From Panagrolaimus kolymaensis (taxonomy: Eukaryota > Nematoda > Chromadorea > Rhabditida > Panagrolaimidae): a stretch of 64,000 nt of DNA. Of the stretch, positions 12,198 to 23,800 are shown one piece after another (positions within the stretch are counted from its first letter, which is position 1; the number at the start of each line of letters is the position of its first letter). A program made the translations under genes and the position numbers. The notes under the pieces were generated by a model. The model was given only the letters and a program-made list of their open reading frames with translations, had not been told where the DNA came from and made no database searches. Location of the stretch: assembly GCA_028622995.1 (NCBI GenBank), contig JAJQJQ010000033.1, forward strand, positions 372,001-436,000, written 5' to 3'.

Positions 12198-12585
12198 TAT
12201 TATGATAGTAAAAAACAGCCAAAGAAGAAAATGATAATAAAAAAGGGAAAAAGCTTTTTTTTTCCATAAGAAACGAATTTTAGGATGAAAAAAGAGGGGA
12301 AGCAACTTTCGTTTTCTGGTTGAGATCCTTTCAAAAGGCGGGAAGGAATATTTTCAAAAAAAATTTTTATTAAGCTTTTCGTTAGTTTTCAAGCCTTTGT
12401 TTTAAAAAAATTAAAACATAGTATTTTAAGTCAAAATTTAAATAACAGAAAAACTTTAGTTTTTAAAAACTGTTTTAAGTCCAAATTCTCTCAAATTCAT
12501 TGCACAATCTTTTTTTTATGCCAGTCAATATAGTTTAGGTATCGGCTCTGATTGCAGGGCAGTGTTGGGAAGAACCGATAATAAA
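12198..12585. other. Upstream region of the septin gene
   Basis: AT-rich, with no coding signal. It separates the septin start from the MITE. No promoter element was recognised. Confidence 0.4.
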
Positions 12586-12730
12586 GTTATCTCTAGGGTG
12601 GACCGTCTACCGGTAGATCTACCGATCTACCGCGAAAAGTGTTCCCTCCAATACAAAAAACGAAAGGGGAACACTTTTCGCGGTAGATTTCTACCGATCT
12701 ACCGGTAGATCGGTCCACCCTAGTTATCTC
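12586..12730. mobile_element. hAT-type MITE, 129 bp, with 8-bp target duplication
   Basis: The element runs from 12594 to 12722 and begins TAGGGTGGACCG and ends with the reverse complement CGGTCCACCCTA. It is flanked by a perfect 8-bp direct repeat GTTATCTC at 12586-12593 and 12723-12730. The two arms, about 55 nt each, are nearly perfect inverted copies, differing by a few small indels, with a loop of roughly 20 nt around 12648-12666. Each arm contains the inner palindrome GATCTACCGGTAGATC or a variant. A TAGGG-type terminus plus 8-bp duplication is the signature of hAT transposons. There is no coding capacity, so it would have moved by a transposase encoded elsewhere. Confidence 0.9.
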
Positions 12731-12801
12731 AAAAACTCGCATATGATAAAACAATTTTTTTATCCTTAAAGATTTAGCTTATGTTAGATATTCTCAACAA
12801 A

Positions 12802-15800
12802 TTAACCCCTAGCATCAAGGTTGTGAACTCCTACTTTAATTTGAGATATTGAAGCTGATTTAAAACCATTTGAATTTCCATTAACTGGTAAAGGCACTGC
12901 AAATTCATGTATTGGCGATGACCCATTTTGTTTATGATGGGGAATAGGAGGTGGAGGATTGGGCGGTGCTTGAAAAGGCTTCCTTGAATCCATCATCATT
13001 TTATCAGTGTCGTCAAAATCAAGGTGTTCAACTTTAAAGGTGGTTCGAACGCGTTCGTTGGGATGAGGTACACCTCGGCTATCTAAAAATAATTAGGTTG
13101 ATTGTTATTCGATTCTAATAAACAAGAAAATGAACCCGTATCAAGAGGTGCTGTTAAATTGGTTGATATTGCGTTTCGAATAGGAAAAGATGGCGCTTCT
13201 TTTGCTTTTGTTAAAGTTGAAGCAGCAGAATCAGATGTTGAAAAATCAGTTTTTTGACTAACTGAATCTTCTGCTGGTCCTTTGCGTTTATTTAAAAGAA
13301 ACTAAAAGAAAGAAAGAAATTTAATATGTAAACAATATAGAAAACCAATTTAAAATAAATTGTTGAAAATCCAAAGCATTCAAAAGGGAGAAAGATCAGA
13401 AACGAAGGATGAGACTGGCGATAACGTAAAAAACAAAAAAATTAATAAATTAACGAACCTTACGCAATCGATCGGGCATAGATTCGGTTGAACGTGAATC
13501 AGAAGAAAATTTAGATTTTTTCCCAAACATTTTTCTTATAAAAGAAAAACAGAGCATACACAAAGAAGAAGAAAGAAATGAGCAAGCTATTTGAAAAGAA
13601 TTGTTCATTTGTTTTTTAGGAAGGAAAGCAAGCGAGTGAAAAATGAGAAGAGAAAAAGTGGAAGAGAATTACATAACAATTTTTAGAATGATCAAACCTT
13701 TAAACGAGCCTTTGTTGTTAAATGTTCAACGTAGCCATGAGGTAAGGATCCTACATTGCCAAATGCAATAATACAATGAACATCCTCCCGATTATTTTCT
13801 TCATAACCATATCGAGATTTTGGAAATGGGACCCAATCAATATAATCTTTTTCACGAATTTCACTTTGTTGGGAATAAAATAAAGGTCTAGGCTCTTTAC
13901 GTACAATTAAATGAGGCTCATTTTTACGTGATGATTTTATTGCTTGATGAGACTTAACCCAATTATGCATGGTTTTAGAATCAAAAATAAGAGGAAAAAA
14001 CGCTTTTAAAAAGCAATCTTTAGAAGAAGGTATTCAAGAACAAAAAAGAGCGCAAAAAATATGAGTGAATCATCGAAGGAAGAGAAAAACAAAAAATGAA
14101 GACGGCAGCTGCCATTCAAAGCATTATAAACTTGAATCAATAAGGAAAAGCAAAAAAAAGAAAAAGATGAGGGAAAAATAATAAGGTCATTCAATGGTTA
14201 AGGGAGCACAGCAGCAATGATTGAATGTCGACTGTATGTATGGAGGAGTGAGCCAGATGCCCGCGCAAATCTCATATCTCAATTGAATAGAAGTTTGATT
14301 TGATGGGAAGCAAAAGAGGATCACCACGTTAAAAATATGAACAAGATTAAAAGCGATTTGCATAAAAAAATTTTAATTTGATTTGGATGAGAAACCATTT
14401 GAAGATGAAAGATCATATTTGGAAAAAAGCCAAACGAAACTTCTAATGGATTATTTTACTTGATCATCGAATCAATTTAGAAAAAAAACCTTGAAGAATA
14501 AAAAAAACTACTTTCTGACAAAAAGAAACATTCTAACAAAGCAAAGAATCCCGCCAAAAAAGAAAGAAATAAAACTAACTCTATCTGTTTTCAAAAATAG
14601 GGACGAATGAAACCCAAAATAAAAACCAATCAACAATACATAAATATGGTGAAGCTTTGAGTAAACGATGTAACAAAAATTTGTAATTACAAGTGAACTC
14701 TTATTGACTCGGTTCGATTAGGTAATAAAAAAAATAAACCAAAGGAAGCGACCGATTGACAACGAATAAAAAAAACTATCAAGACATTGGTGCGCGAAAA
14801 AGAGAACGTGTACGAACGAGAGAGAAAAATGAAATCGACAAAAAAATCTATTGCTATTCAATAGCAAAAAGGGAATCTTTAATCACTTCATGAAACTTTT
14901 ATGTACATATTTTGAAAATAAAGTCAAGTGTTAAAATCCGGATTAAAGAAAAAAATTTAGAATTTTTTTTACAGTAGTTTGTGAAGAAGAAGCGAAACTT
15001 TTAGTGAAAAGAAAAAAAGTGATGGTAAAAAAAATTGAAAATTCAATCAAAGATTGAGTAAAATAAAAAAAGAGGTTTGAATGAGTCAACGTCGATCATC
15101 TGTAATCGGCAAAACAGAGGGAAATGAAAACGACTTAAGCCTCCTTCTTATTTTTCCTTGCCTTCAATGGAAATAACAACAATTGCGCACAACAACAAAA
15201 AACTCTAAGCCTTTACAAAATAGAGACCGTAAAATGCGTCAAAAAAAAAAAAAAAGACGACGACGCTACGGGGTTTCTTCTTTTTCTTCTTCTTTAGGTT
15301 TCACCTTGACGTGGTGATCTGACAGGCGTCAAAACCGGCTAAAGGCAATGTTTGAATGAATTCGAAAAAGGGGGAAGAAAGAAAAAACAATGCTTTCCTC
15401 AAAAAATTTTAATTATAAAAATAAATGAAACAATGTGGAATTGAAAGAATGGATACATATGTACACTAAAAAAATACCGTAGAGATGGGAATAAGAATGA
15501 GTCAAAGATTTGGCGGGAAGAAATATATATAAAAACAGAAAAATGTTTCGATTTAGTTAAATAAAACAAGGAAGCAATCGAAGCAATAAAAAAAAATACT
15601 CACACTTCCTTGGTAATTTTCTTTCCCGCTCGAATTTGAATTTGATCGTTTAACTCGACGAACAACACCAAAAAATGATTCAAGTCGACTACTTGCTTTG
15701 CTGCAAGAACTTGAATTGCTTTCTTTCCGATTCACAGATGACGACAGAGTCTTATTGGTTGGGCCTCCAAATGGTGGGATGTTGTTGTTACTTTCATTCA

Positions 15801-15816
15801 TCGCTCTTTTACACAC
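12802..15816 (-). CDS. Unidentified protein with three alternative first exons
   Basis: The two shared 3' exons, 13301-13136 and 13082-12802, encode a Ser/Pro-rich tail (NPPPPIPHHKQNG) ending at the stop at 12802. Three separate upstream exons each start with ATG and end in phase 0, so each can splice straight onto 13301. They are 15816-15604 (71 codons, Ser/Asn-rich with a basic VVRRVKRS), 13970-13698 (91 codons, containing YIDWVPFPKSRYGYEE and CIIAFGNVGSLPHGYVEH) and 13530-13459 (24 codons, MFGKKSKFSSDSRS). Predicted isoforms have 219, 239 and 172 residues. Splicing 13698 to 13530 would hit a stop, so the exons look mutually exclusive. I do not recognise a family. It may be a cytoplasmic adaptor; this is inference from low complexity and the basic start. 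Confidence 0.6.
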
Positions 15817-17689
15817 AAAAAGGTGGAATAAGTTTCAACAAAAAGTGAAGGACACCTGAAAAAAAATTTGAGATTGAAAAAAGTTAGAAAACGATAAAAA
15901 AAAGTGATTGAAAAAAATTTTAGAAACTAAAAAATAAATTAAGCAAAGTAAGAGCAACAGCAACTAATAAGTAGAAGAAGAAAAAAATGCGCGCGCGTAA
16001 ATTATTTTCATTATGATTTGTTTTCACCTCCTCTTCCTTGTTGCTTGAATTGAACCACATTGATCCAAATATGTTTTTCTCCATGCCAAAGCAAAAAAAT
16101 GATTTGTTATGGTTTTTTATAATATGGTCTTTGGGGCTATGAAAAAAATTGATTTTAGTGAAGTTTGAAGAAAACAAACTTTGCATTTTTCAAAAATTGT
16201 TTAATTTTTGTAATCGATGCAGCAAGCACGTATAAAATTAATATCAAACCGATTTTTTTACAATATTATCACCTAAACATTAGCTTTAAACGTTTTTAGA
16301 AATTCTCGTAAGAATACTTGAGCTCTTTTTTGTAACAGTGTCTGAACACGGGCTTGATTTTTTTTCGTTTATAAATTTGGGTTTTTTTTTATCAAAAAAT
16401 ACTATTTTTAATCTTAGTAATACCTTTTTGGAATTTTTTTTTCAATCTTGTTCACTCTTTTTTCCTGTGTAGCATTTGACATATTTTTCTACAAATTAAA
16501 TTTATAATAAAAGCAAGCTTTTCATATTTTATATTTTTTTTTATTTTCTTGAATAACTTTTAGCAAAAGCTTTTCTTTTTTATTCTTTTGATATTAATTG
16601 ACTTTGCCACCAACCCAACCATGCAAGCTTTAAGCGTAAATTTTCCCTCCTTCATTTTTTTATCCACATGTTTTGCTTTTTTGCTTTTGTTTTGTTTTTT
16701 TGACTCCACCAAAACGTTCTTTTTTTTCATGCAAAAAAATCTTTCTTCTCAAACTTATCTTTTCACTTTTTTGATGAGACTCCTCAATGTTTCTTTTTTA
16801 AACACTTTCTAAAATATTTTTTTGACTGATGAATGGCGTCGGCTTATATGAAGGAAGGCAAAGCGGTGGTGGCACTGCATGTTTTTATTTTCATGATCCT
16901 CCTTTTTTCCTTGTTAAAAGCAGCCGTTAAATTTTTCCAAATATTTTGCCGTTTGCTTGTTTTCATTCAATAAAAGTTGTCAAAGGTTATCTTTGTTATA
17001 TTTTTTCTTTCATGTTCCGTACATTTCTAACATTTTTATCTAAAAATTAGAAAACATTGTTTGCGCGAACATTACTAAATTTTTTTATCTTTTGTTCGGT
17101 AACATTTATGCCTGACATTTTAATTCATTTCATAAAATTAGCTTCATTTATTGTTTTCTCATGACTCTTTATTACACAATTACCTCCTCGTTCCTATACT
17201 TTTAAATTTAATCAATTCCCTGCCATGTTAAAGTTAAAAGCTCAAAAATTATTGTTAAATTTTTATTTTTTTCTGGTTGGTTGAAAGCTGTTATGTGAAA
17301 TTTGAAACCAGACGTTTTTTTTATGATTTTTTTTTCGGAGGTTAAAAGCCATAATTTGACTTTTTTGAAGAGGGTTAACCACAGACGTCACCAAAATTTT
17401 AAAGTTTTAAATTGACAGCTGTTTTGTAGCAATAGCATTAAACAAGGAAAAATATAATGAACAAAGGTGGCTATCGCAAGAAGGAATTCATTTCACGTTT
17501 ATTTTTTCATGTCTGCTTTCAAAAAAAAGTTAAGAAATTTATCAAAGTTTGAATTCGATTAACTTTTCGAACACCTCGTTTTTAAGCTTTCATTTTTTTA
17601 TTGTTAATATTGTAGCTCGGTTTAAAAATAATGAATTCCCCCAATTTATGACTCTTTTTTAGTTACAAAATATTTTACTGAAGAAAAAA
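15817..17689. other. Intergenic, no supported gene
   Basis: Upstream space of the alternative-promoter gene and of the small membrane protein at 17690. The open frame at 16588-16812 is a T-tract translation rich in Phe. No repeats or RNA genes were recognised. Confidence 0.4.
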
Positions 17690-17950
17690 ATGGTGGAATT
17701 AACGCCATTGGGCACAGAGTTAGAAGCTGTTATTGCAGCGGTATTATTATTCCTTCTAACTGGTTTATTTATGTTTTTTTGTTGCTTTGTTTTGACACAT
17801 ATTTATCTATTTTACAAGCGACGAATTCTAAGGAAGAAGCGACGGGAAAGGCACGAAGAAAAAGATTCAACTTTCAATTATGCTCCACTTCAAACTGAAG
17901 TTACTCTTGAATCCGCTGAAACGAGTATTGTTTCAAATGCAAATGTTTGA
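17690..17950 (+). CDS. Small single-pass membrane protein, unknown
   Basis: An intronless frame of 86 residues from ATG 17690. The short N-terminus MVELTPLGTELEA leads into one strongly hydrophobic helix (about residues 15-45, AAVLLFLLTGLFMFFCCF) followed by a basic stretch RRILRKKRRERHEEK and a hydrophilic tail. The charge pattern predicts type III topology with the tail in the cytoplasm. A TTTTTTAG acceptor upstream near 17660 may serve trans-splicing or a 5' UTR intron. A polyadenylation-like AATAAAAA lies near 18107, close to the convergent SLC26 gene. I do not recognise a family. Confidence 0.6.
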   Translation: MVELTPLGTELEAVIAAVLLFLLTGLFMFFCCFVLTHIYLFYKRRILRKKRRERHEEKDSTFNYAPLQTEVTLESAETSIVSNANV

Positions 17951-18137
17951 TGACGTCTTTCAAGAAAAAAGTATTAGTTTTTTAAAAAGGGTAAAAATAA
18001 AATTTTTGTTTATTTGTAAATATTGTTTGTTTCTCATCATCCTTTCAAATAACCCGGTAATGTGCAATATTCTTTGGTGACTTTCTTACATTTTCATTGT
18101 AATAATAATAAAAAGACTTTATTTTAAATTTCCATTA

Positions 18138-20501
18138 TCATAATACAGAAATCATGGGATTTGCTTCAGCTTCAGCAAAAATCACTGCATCGGGAATGGA
18201 AACAAAAAAGTGCTTTCTTGAAAATTTGGAATAAATTTTGCACCGATCGCACATTTGAAGCATTGCTTCGTTGCATCCAGCAATCAATGTTGTAACTTCC
18301 TTTCTTTTAAATTCCTCTGATATTTCAACCAAACTTTCAATTCCCATTTGATCAATGGAATTTATTGCAGTTGCATCGATAATGAAAAAAGTCCTCGAAT
18401 CATCTTGCGTTTGGGCTTTATAGGCTTTTTCTTTAAAATAATCACAATTTATAAAAAGCAAAGGAGCTTCAAAATGAAATATTGTTGAGAATGAATTTTC
18501 AAAAGCTGTTGTATAGCTTTGAGAATTACGATAGAGTTCGGTTTCAATTATTTGTCCATATCTTGAAGCTTGAGGATATTGAGTTCGAATAATTACTGTT
18601 GCGAGAGCAAAAACTAAAGATATTACAAGTCCTTGACTCACATCCCAACAAACTGTCGCACCAAAGCTAACCATAAAAATCGCCTTAAAAAGTTTTATTA
18701 AATCATTAATTAAAGTGGGGACAAACAAAATCAAATTTCGATCTTCTCCAATACGCTGGAGCTTGTTGTAATTGCATGAACATGGGTTTTAATGCAAGAA
18801 TAATAATTGAAGCTAATACACACTAAAAAAATCCCTATTATTTGAGATCCTATAAAATCATAAGCTTTACCATAGGAAGATATTCCACAAGAGGTCCAAT
18901 CCATAAAATCAATAAAAGCATAATTATGGATGAAACCATTCCAGAAAACTAAAAAGCTTTTTAAACTTTATATTTTCAAAACCAAACTACCAAAGTGTGA
19001 ACATCTAATTGTGAGTTAAGCGTTGATCGTGAAAGACTCGCGCATGCTGGATGACAATAAACAAAACTGGAGAGAATTTGAACGGTAGCTAAAGCACGAA
19101 CTTCCTAAACTATGATTTTATCAATTCTCTTTGAATAAATAAAGCTTACTTGTGCCGGATTTAATTTATAATGATGCCTTTTTGCAAATAATTTTGCAAC
19201 AGAAAATGAAATAGCATAAATAACAACTGCAATTACAATAGCATCAGGAAAGGTATCACCAACACGAGATAATTTTGGTAAAGCTGGAATTGGAAATCTG
19301 AATAATGTCAAATAAAAGCTAATAATTCCCGAAGAAAACGATACCCAGTTGGTATTTTTCCAACAACGCTAACTTTGTGTTTTCCATGAAAATCAAAGAT
19401 ATTTGATAAAACTGTTGTAACGACAACAACGAGAAGTTCAAATGGAATTGGAATTGAGCATTTTTTAGCTACCAATGGATTCAAATATGTTTTCCCAATA
19501 TAAAGAAAAACAATGCAGCAAAATGAAAGAATCAAAGCGGTAAAATTTGTGTGTTTTATTTTTGAACAAAAATCATACATTATCTAAAATAAAACTACCG
19601 AGTAACTTTTTTGGATAAAAGTAATAAATGGGGATTTGGAAATTACTGAAAAATGAATAAACTATACCCGAAAAAGTTTAAATAATCCTGTTCTGTCAGG
19701 TGCATTAATTGCAAATAGTTTGGGTATTTGTGACCAAAGAACATGACAAGCTGAACCAGTTGTAAATCCAGCGGTTAGGTGATCGCTCAAATAAGCAGAT
19801 ACAAAATGAATTTGACAAATTGCCATTACAGCAAGCACTAATCCAATGGAAAATGTTAATGCTGTAATAATTTCAACTGATTCATTTCCATCCAAACTTT
19901 GATTATTATCTGAAGCTTCAGAAGTTTGTGTTCGAAGTTTTTGTTCCACCGTTCCTGTCATAAGTGCAACAACAGCAAACATCCCTAAAGATAAGGGATT
20001 TATAAGATTGGCACAAAGGTTTATTGCTGACAAACCCAAAGAAACATGTCTTGAAGTACCAAAAAGTAAATATAAAAGTGGTGGAAAAAAAGAAGTATAC
20101 AATCCTAAAATTACCAATCATAACTTAAAAATCAATTTATTTTATTACCTACAATCGCTGGCACGCCGGCCAACGCAGCATAAGCCATTGCCTGTGGAAT
20201 ATTTAATATTGCTACCGTAGACCCAGCAATAACATCTCCAGAGATATATGAAAGTTTGTATTTAGGAACCCATTCCAAAAAAGGAAAAAATGTTTGAATT
20301 AAATTTAAAAAAGAAAAAATTTTAATTTTTTTCTTTAAATATTTTTGAATGCCATCGCAGATTGAAACATTTTGAGGAGTAAAATTAAATTGTTTATCAA
20401 ATTCACTCTAAAAAGTTTTTGAAAGAGGCGAGCATTGTAAGCGAGCTTAGAAGAAAACAAACTTGAGTAAAAGTATCACGTAAAATGCGAATTTCGGACA
20501 T
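18138..20501 (-). CDS. SLC26 sulfate/anion transporter with STAS domain
   Basis: A plasma-membrane anion exchanger or sulfate permease of the SLC26 (SulP) family, called sulp in C. elegans. Nine exons (20501-20463, 20407-20149, 20104-19668, 19583-19345, 19297-19150, 19104-18991, 18948-18871, 18822-18727, 18683-18138) give 651 residues in unbroken phase. Seen: the SulP signature region SGDVIAGSTVAILNIPQAMA then YAALAGVPAIVGLYTSFFPP, HLTAGFTTGSA, the PxAxP segment GFPIPALPKLS, STLNSQLDVHTL, LALKPMFMQ, and a C-terminal STAS domain ending with FIIDATAINSIDQMGIESL. About 12-14 membrane spans are expected. Substrate cannot be told from sequence. The length is slightly short of typical vertebrate members because the cytoplasmic ends are compact. 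Confidence 0.93.
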
Positions 20502-20875
20502 TGGTACTCATTAAAATTATTTCTGGAAAAACTGGAAAAAATAATCTTGTGTCCATTTTTGGAACATATTTTTTGTTTGCTAGCTGATAAGATTAAGGAA
20601 ATAATCAGTGCCGCTGTTTTTCATTGTGATCGTTTTTATTTTGCTCATGAAAAAAAACACTTCTATCACGTTTTTCAGTCGTTGTACTTTTTTTTTCAAG
20701 AAAATATTTTCTAGTTTTAAAGTCGGTTTTGCTTTAAAATAAAAATATTGTGAATAATAATTTATTTATAAAGAATAATTAAAAATAATTAAAACTCTTA
20801 CATCTCTTTTAAAAAGGCACATTAAAAATAACCCTATCATCACATTTTTAAATTTCAAAAAATAAAAATAAAACC

Positions 20876-23800
20876 CTAAGTGTTAGAATTGAGTTCGGTC
20901 CATTGATCGGGAGCAAATGGAAAATATACATCAATAGCTTCGGTAAATCGCCGACAATATGCAGCTGGAGAAACTATGGTTGGAAGATGAGGAGTCGGAA
21001 GCGCGGTTTTAACAAAACTTTCAAGTTTTTTATCCAATGTAAATGTTCTCATATAATCGACTATGCCTATAACGACTTCATCGGTGTCTTCACAAATTCC
21101 AGCGAGAAGACTATAATCCATAATATCCAAACTTGTAAGAAAATGTGAATCATTTGCCATTGCTTGATTCAACGCTGCTTTGGAATGAGTATGAATGTAC
21201 ATTTGATTTCCCCATAAATCTTGAACTAAATTTTCATCAAGCAAAACAGGTGCTGAAGCTTTTGGTGATGCAAATCTAAAACAAACAAAAAAATGTTTAA
21301 AATTAAACTAAAATTGATTAGAATTATCACCTATTTCTCAAAGATCCCTTTAAATCCCAAAGTTGTTTAATATTTTTCCGATAAAATAAAAATTCCATAA
21401 CTAATAAATCCATTTTAAATTCTTGATTATCTAGTTTGTTTCGATATGCAACTTGATAAACTCCATAAATTTTTCCAAGGGCTGTAAGCTTCTTTTCTGT
21501 TACAGCAGTATAAATATAATCAAAATAATTTGGTGCACATTTTCTAAAGCATTCCATTTCCACTGAACTCATTTGTTTAAAAATAAATCGTTCATCTTGA
21601 GTTCTAAAAAAGCTTGCGCCTGATTTTCCACCTTCAGGAAACCATGAACCTGAAGTTCCAAGAGATCGAATAAATTGATCTTCGCCATCCATGAAAACAG
21701 CTTTACGAAGTAAATCAAAATGTTCAGCAAAATATATTTTAACATAATAATGGGCACGAGAATCATCAAATTCAATTTCAATATTAGCATTAGTATCTTT
21801 TGGACTTGAATGTAAGCCACTTGCATTATCACACGCAACATTTCTAAGGGTTAAAGGTTCGCCTTGATCGCAAAGAAAATCACGAAGTTGTTTCTTTTTT
21901 CGATAATAACTTTTACATGAAAGTGAATAAGCAATTATTGAACCAATATCTGGATGTGTATTGCCTTTATGATCCAACATATCTTTTACAATTACTGGTA
22001 CACGATCTAAAAAATAATTACATAGTCTAAATTTAGGGTTATAAATATTTCTTACCATCGTTAAACTCAAGTTCCCAATGATAATTTTTAGGTAATGGAA
22101 TACTTATTTGACTTAACGGAATATCTTTCAACTCTCGAATGGGAAGATTTGAATCGCTTGCAGCCAAACGAATATTACCCTTTGAATCACGAAATGTTAA
22201 ATCTTCAACGTTTGCAGGTTCAAGAAGATTTAAAGATGAAACATTTGCCGAAATGGTACTATTGCATCTTTTTCTTGCTAGTTGAACCAAATCATGCGTA
22301 GTTTTACAATCATTCCATTTTCTAATAAAATTAAATAAAAATTGTCGACATTTTGCGAATGAGTCCATCGCATGTAAATAATCTTTATCCTTGGATTGAA
22401 TTAAATCTTGATTTGTAAATTTTTCTGTTATTGCGAAATCTGTTAACTTTTCACTAAAAAAAATACATATTCATTAAAATAATAATTAAATATTGAAAAA
22501 AAAACTTACTCAAAACTTTGTTTGTTTTCTTCCAAAAATGATGAAATAATTTCAAAGGCATCAGTATTTTTTAAATAATTTTCATGTTCCAATAAAAATT
22601 TTCCTGCTTCAGAAAATATTGTTTCTGCAAGTTTCATAGCTTCCACTCGTTTAGCAACAACACTGGTACATTTAATTATCATGGGTACAACCGTACATAA
22701 AATTGGAGCAAATACAACATGAAGGGGTTGAACGGGAATAACTTTAAAGCAGGTAGTATAATTTTTGCGTGAAAAGAAATGTTGCTGTTCATGAAAAGTG
22801 CAATGGCCACATTCAAGTGAGGTTGCACCAACAAGTGGAGAAGTACAATAAATTCCATTTGCAAGGTAATCAATGAATTTTGCAAATGACATATGCCAAA
22901 CTGGAAGTGGAAGTTGCGAAGCTGTGGAATTTGATTTACATCTAAAATTAATCAATTTGTTAATCAAGGTATATCATATTTTTGTTAACTCACGTTGGGC
23001 ATCTTCTCCATGCTAAAATTCCATCATTTTCTCCTGTAAATGATGGCGGTAAACAATCTGCATTTTCTTCAGATGAAGCCGCAGGCTTTACAAAAATTTG
23101 GGTTGTTATTTCAATTCTTGCATGTTTATGAACAAATTTTCGTTGATGGTCGATCATTGCCTTCCCACAACTTTTGCATTTATAACCTTCGTTCAAGCAA
23201 AAACTAAAACACATCCTTTTTAAAGACTTTAATCAAAAAATTATTTACTTTGTTAAAAATGCTCCCAAAGTTCGATCTTGTGCTGCATAGAATTGCCACA
23301 CAACTAACCAAGGACCTGAGCAGGGATTATTCACGCATTTTTTGGAGAACGATGAATACAAAAATGCTATTCTTTGATGACTATATGGGTTAAGAACATC
23401 ATAATTGGGCCCTTTTAAACCTAAAGTTGTTGAAGCAAATTCAAGTCGAAGTTCTGCGGCTTTTCGTTTACTGTAAACATTTAATTTTATATAATTAAAA
23501 AAACGGAGATTAAAGTTATTACGTTTTTTCCATCAAAGCTAATTTTTTATCCCTTCTTGCTTGAAATAATAATCCACCGCGAGCTCGAAATTGTACCAAA
23601 GTATTTGAATCTGCTTCAGTGATATCATTTTTTCTCATTAAAGAATATTTAAATGAATCAATTTTTTCATGATGATTTTTAAGTGAATCAGCTAAATGAT
23701 GGAGATCACTTTCAAGCTTTTCTTCAGCATCTTTTCTTGCAATAAAGTCTTCTTCCGTGAAAAAATGAGATGTTGGTTTCTTAAAATAATCAAGCAAATA

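Noticed and set aside
12586..12730. Considered as a transcription terminator or attachment site
   Set aside because: The 8-bp direct repeats and TAGGG termini fit a hAT MITE better; bacterial-type terminators do not apply in a nematode.
13698..13970. Considered a separate 92-residue gene
   Set aside because: The frame runs into an intron donor in phase 0 that matches the shared downstream exon, so it is better read as an alternative first exon.
16588..16812. Phe-rich open frame that looks like a membrane protein
   Set aside because: It is the translation of T-tracts, and the first codon is not ATG.
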